Shown piece by piece: positions 1 to 8,286 of a DNA stretch of 64,000 nucleotides (position 1 is the first letter of the stretch; every line of letters begins with the position of its first letter). A program made the position numbers and the translations under genes. This DNA comes from Pseudomonas japonica (GTDB lineage: Bacteria > Pseudomonadota > Gammaproteobacteria > Pseudomonadales > Pseudomonadaceae). The stretch lies in contig NZ_JAAMQU010000006.1 in NCBI RefSeq assembly GCF_013522925.1, positions 124,001 through 188,000 of the forward strand. Reading direction: 5' to 3'. The notes beneath the pieces were generated by a model, which was not told where the DNA came from, did no database searches, and saw only the letters and a program-made list of their open reading frames with translations.

Positions 1-1
1 C

Positions 2-1243
2 AGCGAGGCGCTGCCCGGCGCGCTGCCCCAAGGCCAGAACTCGCCGCAACGGCCAGAGTACGGCCTTTATGCCGAACAGTTTTCAGGTACTGCGTTCACC
101 GTGCCCCGCAGCGAGGCGCGCCGTACGTGGCTGTACCGGATCAAGCCCTCCGCGGCCCACCCGCGCTTCGAGCGGCTCGAAAGGCAGATCCCTGGAGGGC
201 ATGCCGGCCCGATCACGCCCAACCGGTTGCGCTGGAACCCCATGCCGTACCCTTCCACGCCCACCGACCTGATCGATGGGCTGTTAACCCTCGCTGCAAC
301 GCACGACAGCGAGCAGGCCAGCGGCGTGAGCGTGTACCTGTACAGCGCCAATGCCTCCATGCAACGGGCCTTCTTCACCGCCGACGGCGAGTGGTTGCTG
401 GTGCCTCAGGCCGGGCGGCTGCGGATTGTCACCGAACTGGGTGTGCTGCAGGTTGAACCGCAGGAAATCGCCCTGCTGCCGCGCGGGCTGAAGTTCCGGG
501 TGGAACTGCTCGATGCCTTGGCCAGGGGCTACATCTGTGAAAACCATGGTCGCCCGCTACGCCTGCCAGACCTGGGGCCCATCGGCAGTAACGGCCTGGC
601 CAACCCGCGGGACTTTCTCGCCCCGGTCGCGGCATTCGAGGAGACCGCCACCCCCTGGACCCTGGTACAGAAATTTCTCGGCGAGCTGTTTTCCACCGAA
701 CTCGATCACTCGCCTTTCGACGTGGTGGCCTGGCATGGCAACAACGTGCCCTGCAAGTACGACCTGCGGCGCTTCAACACACTGGGCTCGATCAGCTTCG
801 ACCACCCGGACCCGTCGATCTTCACCGTTCTCACCTCGCCCGGCGCGGCCGAAGGCGTCGCCAACGTGGACTTCGTGATCTTCCCGCCTCGCTGGCTGGT
901 GGCGGAAAACACCTTCCGCCCGCCATGGTTCCACCGCAACGTGATGAATGAATTCATGGGCCTGATCACCGGCGCCTACGATGCCAAGGCCGAAGGTTTC
1001 AGCCCGGGCGGGGCTTCCCTGCACAGCTGCATGAGTGCCCATGGGCCGGACGACGCCACGGCGGGCAAGGCAATGGCGGCGGACCTGCAGCCGCAGAAGG
1101 TGGATAACACCATGGCGTTCATGTTCGAGACCTCGCAGGTGCTCAGGCCCAGCCAGGCGGCACTGGACAGCGAACATCTTCAAAACGATTACGACGCCTG
1201 CTGGGCGGGCCTTTCCAGCCACTTTTCCCGAGGCCATTCATGA
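2..1243 (+). CDS. hmgA: Homogentisate 1,2-dioxygenase (5' end outside window)
   Basis: Opens the aromatic ring of homogentisate to give maleylacetoacetate in tyrosine and phenylalanine breakdown. The frame is open from base 2 and already reads family sequence ([15 protein letters not shown], then YGLYAEQ), so the true start lies upstream of the window. An ATG-like start near 101 would cut conserved residues and was not used. About 413 codons are present; the family is about 430-440 residues. The iron-binding signature is visible: [11 protein letters not shown] near position 929 carries the His and Glu ligands, and [10 protein letters not shown] near 1022 carries the second His. The stop overlaps the start of fahA by four bases (ATGA), so the two genes are translationally coupled. 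Confidence 0.97.
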   Translation, partial: SEALPGALPQGQNSPQRPEYGLYAEQFSGTAFTVPRSEARRTWLYRIKPSAAHPRFERLERQIPGGHAGPITPNRLRWNPMPYPSTPTDLIDGLLTLAATHDSEQASGVSVYLYSANASMQRAFFTADGEWLLVPQAGRLRIVTELGVLQVEPQEIALLPRGLKFRVELLDALARGYICENHGRPLRLPDLGPIGSNGLANPRDFLAPVAAFEETATPWTLVQKFLGELFSTELDHSPFDVVAWHGNNVPCKYDLRRFNTLGSISFDHPDPSIFTVLTSPGAAEGVANVDFVIFPPRWLVAENTFRPPWFHRNVMNEFMGLITGAYDAKAEGFSPGGASLHSCMSAHGPDDATAGKAMAADLQPQKVDNTMAFMFETSQVLRPSQAALDSEHLQNDYDACWAGLSSHFSRGHS

Positions 1244-2520
1244 GCAGCTCCGCTTTGCGTAGCTGGGCTACCAGCGCCAACGGCCACGCCGACTTTCCCT
1301 TGCACAACCTGCCACTTGGCATCTTCAGCCGGTTTGGGGAAACGCCACGCGGCGGCGTCGCCATCGGCGATCAGGTGCTGGACCTTCGCGCGGCCGTGGC
1401 CGCCGGCGTGTTCACCGACAGCGCGCTGGATGCGGCAGAGTGCGCCAGCGCCAGCACACTCAATGGCTTCTTCGCCTTGGGTAGCGGCCCTCGCCGCGCG
1501 CTACGCTCAGCGCTGCTGGACCTGTTAAGCGAGCGCAGCAGCCATCAAACCCGGCTGGCGCCTGCGCTGTATCCGCAGGCGGACTGCCAGATGCACCTGC
1601 CCGCCGAAGTGGGCGACTACACCGACTTTTACGTAGGTATTCACCACGCCACTAACGTGGGCAGGCTGTTCCGCCCCGATAACCCACTGCTGCCCAACTA
1701 CAAATACGTGCCCATCGGCTATCACGGGCGGGCTTCCACCCTGAACGTCAGCGGCACCGATGTGAAACGCCCTCACGGCCAAACCCTGCCAGCCGGGGCC
1801 AGCGTGCCCGTGTTCGGGCCTTGCCAGCGGCTGGACTACGAACTGGAAATGGGCGTATGGATCGGCCCCGGCAATGCCCAGGGCGAGCCCATTGCGATCG
1901 CCGATGCACCCGAACACATCGCCGGCCTGTGCCTGCTCAACGACTGGTCCGCTCGGGATGTTCAGGCCTGGGAATACCAGCCACTGGGGCCGTTCCTCTC
2001 CAAAAGCTTCGCCACTACCTTGTCGCCCTGGGTGATCACCGCCGAAGCGCTGGCGCCGTTCCGCTGCGCCCAGGCGCCTCGCCCCGAAGGCGACCCGCAA
2101 CCGCTGGCCTACCTGCTCGATGCCAACGACCAACAGCAGGGCGCGCTGGACATCGAACTGGAGGTGCTGTTGCTCACCCCCCTCATGCACGACGCTGGCC
2201 TGGGCCCGCAACGCATCGGGCTGAGCAACACGCAGCATATGTACTGGACCATGGCGCAGATGGTCACCCATCACGCCGTCAATGGCTGCCAACTGCGGCC
2301 GGGCGACCTGATGGGTACCGGTACCCTGTCCGGCCCTGAACCCGGGCAGTACGGCAGCCTTCTGGAGATCACCGAGGGCGGCAAACGGGCACTGATCCTG
2401 GCCAACGGCGAGGAACGCCGCTTTCTGCTCGACGGGGACGAAATCATCCTGCGGGCGCGCTGCCACCGCGACGGCCTGGCGCCGATCGGCTTTGGCGAAT
2501 GCCGTGCGAGGATCTGTTGA
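1240..2520 (+). CDS. fahA: Fumarylacetoacetase
   Basis: Hydrolyses fumarylacetoacetate to fumarate and acetoacetate, the last step of homogentisate catabolism. The 426-residue length is normal for the long fumarylacetoacetase family. The family motifs [32 protein letters not shown] and [13 protein letters not shown] are all present and carry the metal- and substrate-binding region. It starts inside the hmgA stop codon (ATGA overlap). In many pseudomonads maleylacetoacetate isomerase follows directly. Here only 16 bases separate the stop from a convergent regulator gene, so the isomerase step must be encoded elsewhere or occur without enzyme. Confidence 0.97.
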   Translation: MSSSALRSWATSANGHADFPLHNLPLGIFSRFGETPRGGVAIGDQVLDLRAAVAAGVFTDSALDAAECASASTLNGFFALGSGPRRALRSALLDLLSERSSHQTRLAPALYPQADCQMHLPAEVGDYTDFYVGIHHATNVGRLFRPDNPLLPNYKYVPIGYHGRASTLNVSGTDVKRPHGQTLPAGASVPVFGPCQRLDYELEMGVWIGPGNAQGEPIAIADAPEHIAGLCLLNDWSARDVQAWEYQPLGPFLSKSFATTLSPWVITAEALAPFRCAQAPRPEGDPQPLAYLLDANDQQQGALDIELEVLLLTPLMHDAGLGPQRIGLSNTQHMYWTMAQMVTHHAVNGCQLRPGDLMGTGTLSGPEPGQYGSLLEITEGGKRALILANGEERRFLLDGDEIILRARCHRDGLAPIGFGECRARIC

Positions 2521-2536
2521 ACACCCGCGGGCGCGC

Positions 2537-3889
2537 TCAGCCTCGCAAACGGTCGATATAGGCCACGTTCAAACGCGTCCAGGGCACGGTGCGATGTTGG
2601 TCGGGCGAGAAGATATGCCCAGGCGCTACCATGCAACCCCTGGGCTGCCATAGCCGCGCAAGGTCTCTGGCGTCGCCGATAGCAGGAAAGCGCGCCCACA
2701 GGTAAAGGCTGGCCTGGGGTGCGCAGAACACCTGAGCGCCTAGCTCGGCCAAGGTATCCAGCCCTTGTGCGGTCGCCTCCCTTACCCTGTCCTGCAAGCG
2801 CAGGCAATGGCGCACGAAATGCCCCTCGCCCAGGATCACATCCACCGTGCGCTCGCAGAACTCGGACGAACTGGTGTGCAACAGCATCTTCAGGTCGCCG
2901 AGTTCGTCGATCACCTCCTTGCTGCCGGCAATAAAGCCCACCCGTAGCGCGGCGGACACCGATTTGGAGAAACTGCCCACGTAGAGCGACCGTTTCAGTT
3001 GATCCAGGGCGGACACCTTGATCGTGGTGGCAGGCTTGAAGTCTGCGAGGGCGTCGTCGTCCACCAGGTAAAAATCATGCTGTTCGGCCAGTTGCACCAG
3101 TTGATGCGCTTTGCTGGGTGAAATGTCCGAGCCCGTAGGGTTGTGGCCCGCCGACTGAATGAAAAACAGCTTGGGCTTGTGGCTGCGCAAGTGCCTGCGC
3201 AACGCGTCGATGTCCGGCCCGTCAGGTAACCGGGGCACTGCGAGCATATTGGCACCGTGAAGTTTGAGCTTGCCAAACAGCGGGTAGTAGCCAGGGTCTT
3301 CCACCAGTACGTGATCGCCCGGGGCGAGGAAGCGGCGAATGATCAGGTCCAGCGCGTGGTTGGCGCCATGGGTGGTGACGATTTGGCGCGGCGTGGCAGC
3401 GATGGCATAGCTCCCGAGCTTGCGTGCCAGCTGCTGGCGCAGTGCCGGGTTACCCAGGCGGTTGCCATAACGGAATAACGTGGTCACGCCGGTGCGCATG
3501 ATCTGCCGGGTGAACCGGTCCAGGCGCATGTCCATCAGCCAGTCCGTGGGCGGGAACCCTTCGCCGAGGGGTGCCTGACCGGGTTCGCGGACGAACTGCT
3601 GGCGCATCAACCAGATGGTGTCCATGGCCCGGGCGTAGGGTGCGGTCTCCTCCGCCTCCTGGCTACGGCTTGCACCTTGCCTGACGAAAAACCCCTGGCC
3701 GTGTCGTGCCTCCACCAACCCTTGGGAGGCAAGCTGCTCATACGCCGTGATCACGGTGTTCTTGGAGTGCCCGAGCACCCGCACGCATTCGCGCAGGGAC
3801 GGCAATCGGTCCCCTGTTTGATACGTGCCGTTGCCGATCTGCTCGGTAAATGTCGCCGCCAGCTGCTGCGCCAATGTTTGATAAACCAT
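2537..3889 (-). CDS. MocR/PdxR-type GntR regulator with aminotransferase-like domain, likely regulator of mva
   Basis: Predicted 450-residue regulator with an N-terminal GntR winged helix (YQTLAQQLAATF, then GDRLPSLRECVRVLGHSKNTV) and a C-terminal fold-type I aminotransferase-like domain. SFSKSVSAALRVGF contains the expected PLP-lysine segment, and HNPTGSDIS and DDDALADF are typical. The ATG at 3889 was chosen over the one at 3895 because AAAGGG sits seven bases upstream of it but only one base from 3895. The gene diverges from mvaA across about 130 bp holding a 24-bp inverted repeat. MocR proteins usually control the gene they face, so it is inferred to regulate mevalonate catabolism. The effector is unknown. 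Confidence 0.9.
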   Translation of the reverse strand: MVYQTLAQQLAATFTEQIGNGTYQTGDRLPSLRECVRVLGHSKNTVITAYEQLASQGLVEARHGQGFFVRQGASRSQEAEETAPYARAMDTIWLMRQQFVREPGQAPLGEGFPPTDWLMDMRLDRFTRQIMRTGVTTLFRYGNRLGNPALRQQLARKLGSYAIAATPRQIVTTHGANHALDLIIRRFLAPGDHVLVEDPGYYPLFGKLKLHGANMLAVPRLPDGPDIDALRRHLRSHKPKLFFIQSAGHNPTGSDISPSKAHQLVQLAEQHDFYLVDDDALADFKPATTIKVSALDQLKRSLYVGSFSKSVSAALRVGFIAGSKEVIDELGDLKMLLHTSSSEFCERTVDVILGEGHFVRHCLRLQDRVREATAQGLDTLAELGAQVFCAPQASLYLWARFPAIGDARDLARLWQPRGCMVAPGHIFSPDQHRTVPWTRLNVAYIDRLRG

Positions 3890-3918
3890 GGCCATGCCCT
3901 TTGCTTCCCTCGGCCGAG

Positions 3919-3953
3919 GGTACAGCCTGGGTACTGTTTGTCCAAACTGTACC
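3919..3953. promoter_or_regulatory. Candidate operator of the mva locus
   Basis: A near-perfect inverted repeat lies at 3930-3953: arms GGTACTGTTTG and CAAACTGTACC with a 2-base spacer TC and one mismatched pair. A further half-site, GGTACAG, stands at 3919-3925. An inverted repeat plus an added direct half-site is a usual MocR operator layout. A possible mvaA promoter follows at once: TTGTTG at 3955-3960, 16 bp, then TAGGGT at 3977-3982. This places the repeat just upstream of the -35, an activator position. The assignment to the MocR protein is inference from position. Confidence 0.6.
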
Positions 3954-4020
3954 TTTGTTGTGCCAACGCGCCGGGCTAGGGTAAGGGCAAATGACCATAA
4001 GAACCGAAAAGGACGCTTCC

Positions 4021-5310
4021 ATGAGCCTCGACTCCCGCCTTCCTGACTTCCGTGCCATGGCCCCGGCTGACCGTCTCGGCCAGCTGCGCGAGCGGCTTTC
4101 ACTGTCCGACGCCGACGTGGCCTTGCTCAGCGAGGCGGGCGCGCTTCCCTTGGCCATCGCCGACGGCATGATCGAGAACGTGGTGGGCACCTTTGAGCTG
4201 CCTTACGGGATTGCCAGCAACTTCACCATCAATGGCCGGGATGTGCTGGTACCGCTGGTGGTGGAAGAACCTTCGGTGATTGCCGCCGCCTCCTTCATGG
4301 CCAAGCTGGCCCGGGAAGCCGGGGGTTTCAAAACCTCCAGTACCCTGCCGCTGATGCGGGCCCAGGTACAGGTGGTCGGCATCGCTGACCCGTACAACGC
4401 CCGCTTGAGCCTGCTGGCGCGCAAACAGGAAATCATCGAGCTGGCCAACCGCAAGGATCAGTTGCTCAACCAACTGGGTGGCGGCTGCCGGGACCTGGAA
4501 GTGCACACTTTCCCCAGCACCCCGCGCGGCCCGCTGCTGGTAGCCCATTTGATCGTGGATGTGCGCGATGCCATGGGCGCCAACACGGTGAACACCATGG
4601 CCGAAGCCGTGGCACCGCTGATCGAGGAGATCACCGGCGGCAAGGTACGGTTGCGCATCCTCTCCAACCTGGCGGACCTGCGCCTGGCCCGCGCCCAGGT
4701 ACGGCTTTGTCCCGAAACCCTGACCACGAAAGCGTTCAGGGGCGAAGACGTGATCGAGGGCATCCTTGACGCCTACAACTTCGCCGCCGTGGACCCCTAC
4801 CGGGCCGCGACCCATAACAAAGGCATCATGAACGGCATCGACCCGGTGATCGTCGCCACCGGCAACGACTGGCGCGCGGTAGAAGCCGGCGCCCATGCCT
4901 ATGCGTGCCGCGAGGGCCACTACGGTTCGCTGACTACCTGGGAAAAAGATGCCCAGGGCCACTTGCTGGGCACGCTGGAAATGCCTATGCCAGTGGGCCT
5001 GGTGGGCGGTGCGACGAAAACTCACCCGCTGGCCCAGCTGTCGTTGCGCATTCTGGGCGTGAAAAGCGCTCAGGAACTGGCCGAAATTGCCGTTGCGGTG
5101 GGGCTGGCGCAGAACCTCGGTGCCCTTCGCGCGCTGGCCACCGAAGGCATCCAGCGGGGGCACATGGCGTTGCATGCGCGCAACGTGGCGTTGTCTGCGG
5201 GTGCGCGGGGCGAAGAAGTGGAGTGGGTAGTGAAACAGATGGTAGCGACCCATGACGTGCGCGCCGACCGTGCCGCGGCGCTGTTGCAAGAAAAACGGGC
5301 ACAGCCATGA
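4021..5310 (+). CDS. mvaA: Class II (degradative) 3-hydroxy-3-methylglutaryl-CoA reductase
   Basis: In the degradative direction this enzyme oxidises mevalonate with CoA and NAD to HMG-CoA. The 429-residue product matches P. mevalonii MvaA closely enough for its residue numbers to carry over. The catalytic set is intact: Glu83 (VVEEPS), Lys267 ([12 protein letters not shown]), Asp283 (ATGNDW) and His381 ([11 protein letters not shown]). The start at 4021 ([10 protein letters not shown]) has AAAGGA seven bases upstream. An in-frame ATG at 3991 is rejected because it would add an unconserved leader. The gene overlaps mvaB by four bases. The class II type and the HMG-CoA lyase partner point to use of mevalonate as a carbon source, not isoprenoid synthesis. 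Confidence 0.97.
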   Translation: MSLDSRLPDFRAMAPADRLGQLRERLSLSDADVALLSEAGALPLAIADGMIENVVGTFELPYGIASNFTINGRDVLVPLVVEEPSVIAAASFMAKLAREAGGFKTSSTLPLMRAQVQVVGIADPYNARLSLLARKQEIIELANRKDQLLNQLGGGCRDLEVHTFPSTPRGPLLVAHLIVDVRDAMGANTVNTMAEAVAPLIEEITGGKVRLRILSNLADLRLARAQVRLCPETLTTKAFRGEDVIEGILDAYNFAAVDPYRAATHNKGIMNGIDPVIVATGNDWRAVEAGAHAYACREGHYGSLTTWEKDAQGHLLGTLEMPMPVGLVGGATKTHPLAQLSLRILGVKSAQELAEIAVAVGLAQNLGALRALATEGIQRGHMALHARNVALSAGARGEEVEWVVKQMVATHDVRADRAAALLQEKRAQP

Positions 5311-6233
5311 GCCTGGCCAACGATGACGCCGTACGGGTAGTGGAGGTCGGCGCCCGCGACGGGCTGCAGAACGAGGCACGCACCCTGCCCGCTGCCGCTC
5401 GGGTGGAATTACTCACCCGGCTTGCCGACGCCGGCCTCACCACGCTGGAAGCAGGCGCCTTCGTATCGCCCCGTTGGGTACCGCAAATGGCCGGTACTGA
5501 TAAGGTGTTCAAGGCCTTACCCCAACGCCCGGGCGTGACCTGGACAGCACTGGTACCTAATGAACAGGGCTTGGATGCGGCACTGGCTGTGGGTTGCACC
5601 GAAGTGGCCGTGTTCGCCGCCGCTTCCGAGGCCTTTTCCCGCAAGAACATAAACTGTTCCATCGCGGACAGCCTGGCGCGCTTCGAGCCAGTGCTGGCCC
5701 GGGCCGCGGCCAACGGGATTCGCGTGCGCGGCTATGTGTCTTGCGCGATGGGCTGCCCCTTTACCGGGGCCGTGGCGCCAGGCGAGGTGGCGGCGGTGAG
5801 CACGGCGCTTTACCGCATGGGCTGTTACGAAGTGAGCTTGGGCGACACCATCGGCGCCGGCACCCCTGCCAGCACCCGCGCGCTGATCCAGGCCTGCGCC
5901 GAAGAAGTTCCTGTCACCGCCCTCGCCGGGCACTTCCACGACACCTATGGCATGGCCATCGCCAATATCCATACCGCGCTGGAGCTGGGCGTGCGGGTGT
6001 TCGACAGCGCCGTATCCGGGCTGGGTGGCTGCCCTTACTCGCCCGGCGCCACGGGCAACCTGGCCACCGAAGACCTGCTCTACCTGCTCGATGGCCTTGG
6101 CCTGCGCCATGGTGTGAACCTGAACGCCGTGGTGGACGCAGGCACCTTCATCGATGCCGCGCTGGGCCGCGAGTCAGCCTCGCGAGTGGCCCGGGCAGTG
6201 CGCGCCAGGCGCCAACGGGCGGTGCCGGGCTGA
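5307..6233 (+). CDS. mvaB: Hydroxymethylglutaryl-CoA lyase
   Basis: Cleaves HMG-CoA into acetyl-CoA and acetoacetate. The 308-residue protein begins with the TIM-barrel motif [12 protein letters not shown], which supplies the metal-binding Asp and catalytic Arg. [13 protein letters not shown] carries the metal-binding His pair, and [18 protein letters not shown] is the lyase signature with the active-site Cys. It overlaps mvaA by ATGA and so forms the two-gene mva operon. A 58-bp gap with an A-rich motif and a small hairpin separates it from the transporter genes, which are probably in the same transcript. Acetoacetate activation is not encoded in the window. Confidence 0.96.
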   Translation: MSLANDDAVRVVEVGARDGLQNEARTLPAAARVELLTRLADAGLTTLEAGAFVSPRWVPQMAGTDKVFKALPQRPGVTWTALVPNEQGLDAALAVGCTEVAVFAAASEAFSRKNINCSIADSLARFEPVLARAAANGIRVRGYVSCAMGCPFTGAVAPGEVAAVSTALYRMGCYEVSLGDTIGAGTPASTRALIQACAEEVPVTALAGHFHDTYGMAIANIHTALELGVRVFDSAVSGLGGCPYSPGATGNLATEDLLYLLDGLGLRHGVNLNAVVDAGTFIDAALGRESASRVARAVRARRQRAVPG

Positions 6234-6256
6234 GCCGCCTGCCCTACCCTGTCCAT

Positions 6257-6277
6257 AACAATAAAAGCCCGAAGGGC
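6257..6277 (+). promoter_or_regulatory. Hfq/Crc-type CA motif and small hairpin before the transporter genes
   Basis: AACAATAA at 6257-6264 fits AANAANAA. A short stem GCCC-GAA-GGGC follows at 6267-6277, and the ribosome binding site GGGAG lies just downstream. Repression of transporter translation during growth on preferred carbon is inferred. Confidence 0.55.
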
Positions 6278-6291
6278 ACTGGGAGAAACCT

Positions 6292-6774
6292 GTGAAGCAG
6301 CAACTCTACGAAGTATGGGGTGACACGGTAGACAGCCGTCACCTGGGATATTCGATCCTGATCGGGGCAGTGGTCAGCCTCGGCGCGTTCTTCATCGCGC
6401 AGCACTTCCTCCTCGCCTGGGTAGCTTCGGCGCAAATGGCCCGCGCCTACGCCATGCTGGTGGGCATTCTCGGTTGCCTGGGCGCCGGCGCCATCAGCGC
6501 GTGCCTGTTCAAACCCAAACGCATCGTGGTCGAGCATCAGGCCGATCCCGCCCAGCGCGCCCAGCTTCTGCAAGAGCTGAAGGAAGAATTCGGTGACCTT
6601 GGCCGGCTGGCCGACCTTCCTGCGGCCACGGTGGCAGAGCTCAAGGAGATGGACCTGTATGAACTGTTCGCGGCCGAGGAGCGTGCTGCGTCTTCGGGGC
6701 GGGCCGAGACACCGCGGGCGAATACCGCGGCAGTGCCCCCCGCCGTGTTCGCTGTAAAAGGAGGACGCCCATGA
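6292..6774 (+). CDS. Small membrane protein, likely partner of the TctA-like permease (putative mevalonate transporter)
   Basis: A 160-residue protein with two hydrophobic segments (roughly residues 19-45 and 50-75) and a polar C-terminal tail with a Leu/Glu-rich stretch (QLLQELKEEFGDLGRL). It begins with GTG; GGGAG sits six bases upstream. Its stop overlaps the ATG of the large permease by four bases, so the two are co-translated. The size and position recall the small TctB subunit of tripartite tricarboxylate transporters, but TctB has four helices and this protein seems to have two, so it is not a clear TctB. No periplasmic TctC binding protein is nearby. Its role in mevalonate uptake is inferred from the operon. 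Confidence 0.7.
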   Translation: MKQQLYEVWGDTVDSRHLGYSILIGAVVSLGAFFIAQHFLLAWVASAQMARAYAMLVGILGCLGAGAISACLFKPKRIVVEHQADPAQRAQLLQELKEEFGDLGRLADLPAATVAELKEMDLYELFAAEERAASSGRAETPRANTAAVPPAVFAVKGGRP

Positions 6775-8159
6775 CTGGCCTGGTTCTCGACCAACTGTTG
6801 ATAGCCCTGGGGATGGGTGTGCTGGGCGCGGTGATTTTCGCCGGCATCGGCCTGATTTCCGGCAGCGACGAAACCACCACTCTCGCCCCCCTTACCCTCC
6901 TGGTAGTGTTGCTGGGCGTGCCCGCGCCGGGCGTGCTCACCTTCTTCCTGGCGGGCGCCGTCGCCAAGCACATGACACACGCCGTACCCACGGCGTTGTT
7001 GGGGATTCCCGGCGACACAATGGCCACACCACTGATGCGCGAAGCCAACCTGCTACGCAACCTCGGCGTGCCGCACATTGCCTTGCGCAAGATGATTTCC
7101 GGCGCAGTGATCGCCGCCCTCATCGCAGTGCCCCTGGCGGTGCTGTTCGCGGTGATGCTCGGGCCGTTCGGCGATCCTATCAAACGGGCAGCGCCGTGGG
7201 TGTTCCTCGCGGCCGCCGTGGCGATCGCCTGGTTTTCCAAGGGCCGGCTGGCTGCGGTATTGGCGCTGATTCCCTTCGTACTGGTGATCGTGGGGCTGCA
7301 GGCGGTCACTGCCCAATACGGAGTGAAGCTCAGCGTGAGCTACTTCCTGGGGATCGCTATCGGGCCGTTGATCGCGGCGCTGTTTTCACTGCTGGCCCCC
7401 AACGAACGCCAAGCCATGAGCCGAGCGCACGCGCGTACGTTTTCGCTTTCCCCGGACGTCAAAGGCTGGGGCGGTTATTTCCCCAACCCCTTGCGCGTAC
7501 TGGACCGCAAGCAGGCCCTGTGGACGGGTGCCACGGCGGTGATTTCCAGCGCCACGTTCGTGTTCAGCCCGGTGGCCATGACCGTGATCATGGGCGAAGT
7601 GGTGGGCGCCCGGGTGAAGCACGTATATCACCGCCTCACCACGGTGATCGCCGCGCGTAACGGAGTGACCGAGGCCACCTACATCGCCGAAGCGCTGATC
7701 CCGCTGATTGCCTTCGGCTTGCCCCTGAGCCCCGTGGCTGCGGGGCCCGCCGCGCCACTGTTCAATGCTCCGCCGCGCTTTACCGTGGACGCCGCCAGCG
7801 GCCAGGTGAACAACCTGCACAACCTGCTCAGCACCTGGGAATTTCTCGGTTACGGCATGGCGGCGGTGGTCATCGCGGTGCTGGTCGCCTACCCCTTCAC
7901 CATGAACTACGCCCACCGGGCCGCCTCTTCCGTATCGCGCAAGATCAGCCATGAAGCGGTGATTTCCACCTTCGTGGGATTGATTCTGGTGATCGGCATC
8001 TGGGAAGGCGGCGCGCTGGGCCTGCTGGTCATCGTTACCGTCGGCCTGCTCGGCGGGCTGTTGTCGCGCTTCGTGGGCTTCAACATCGGCGTGCAGTTCA
8101 TGGGTTATTACACGGCAGTGCTGACGGTACCCGCGCTGGCAGCATTGCTGGCCGCCTGA
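6771..8159 (+). CDS. TctA-like multi-spanning permease, putative mevalonate transporter
   Basis: A 462-residue protein that is almost wholly hydrophobic, with about eleven to twelve segments. The N-terminal region (GIGLISGSDETTTLAPLT, then GVPAPGVLTFFLAG and PTALLGIPGDTMATPLM) resembles the first conserved half of TctA permeases, with Gly/Pro-rich re-entrant motifs; a second copy lies near TEATYIAEALIPLIAFG. Substrates of this superfamily are small organic acids. It sits behind mvaAB, so mevalonate is the most likely substrate, but this is inference. It starts in the stop of the small membrane gene (ATGA), with AAAGGAGG upstream. No TctC-type binding protein is present. Confidence 0.8.
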   Translation: MTGLVLDQLLIALGMGVLGAVIFAGIGLISGSDETTTLAPLTLLVVLLGVPAPGVLTFFLAGAVAKHMTHAVPTALLGIPGDTMATPLMREANLLRNLGVPHIALRKMISGAVIAALIAVPLAVLFAVMLGPFGDPIKRAAPWVFLAAAVAIAWFSKGRLAAVLALIPFVLVIVGLQAVTAQYGVKLSVSYFLGIAIGPLIAALFSLLAPNERQAMSRAHARTFSLSPDVKGWGGYFPNPLRVLDRKQALWTGATAVISSATFVFSPVAMTVIMGEVVGARVKHVYHRLTTVIAARNGVTEATYIAEALIPLIAFGLPLSPVAAGPAAPLFNAPPRFTVDAASGQVNNLHNLLSTWEFLGYGMAAVVIAVLVAYPFTMNYAHRAASSVSRKISHEAVISTFVGLILVIGIWEGGALGLLVIVTVGLLGGLLSRFVGFNIGVQFMGYYTAVLTVPALAALLAA

Positions 8160-8172
8160 ACGCCCCATCCAT

Positions 8173-8267
8173 AACAACAACGCAAGGGCCACGGAATGAT
8201 AAAAGGTGCGCAAATGTGGATCCTTTGGTCACTTCAAGGCTCTATAGCAGGCACGCCCGTGCTCTGA
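8173..8267 (+). other. Orphan leader: CA motif, ribosome binding site and 23-codon ORF
   Basis: AACAACAA at 8173-8180 is followed by AAGGG at 8184-8188 and, seven bases later, an ATG at 8196 that opens a 23-residue frame (starts MIKGAQMW, ends at 8267). The arrangement copies that before the transporter at 6292, including the shared TCCATAACAA. No long gene follows until 8287, whose own start has only a weak site. It may be the leader of a gene since lost, or a regulatory peptide. Both readings are speculative. Confidence 0.3.
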
Positions 8268-8286
8268 CCCTCTGGAAAATTTCTCA

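Noticed and set aside
1525..2466. 313-codon frame antisense to fahA
   Set aside because: It lies fully inside a gene with clear function, has no ribosome binding site and shows shadow composition.
4099..5379. 426-codon open frame antisense to mvaA
   Set aside because: It mirrors mvaA, which has an intact active site. Its translation is rich in His, Gln and Arg with no family motif; such shadows are common in GC-rich DNA.
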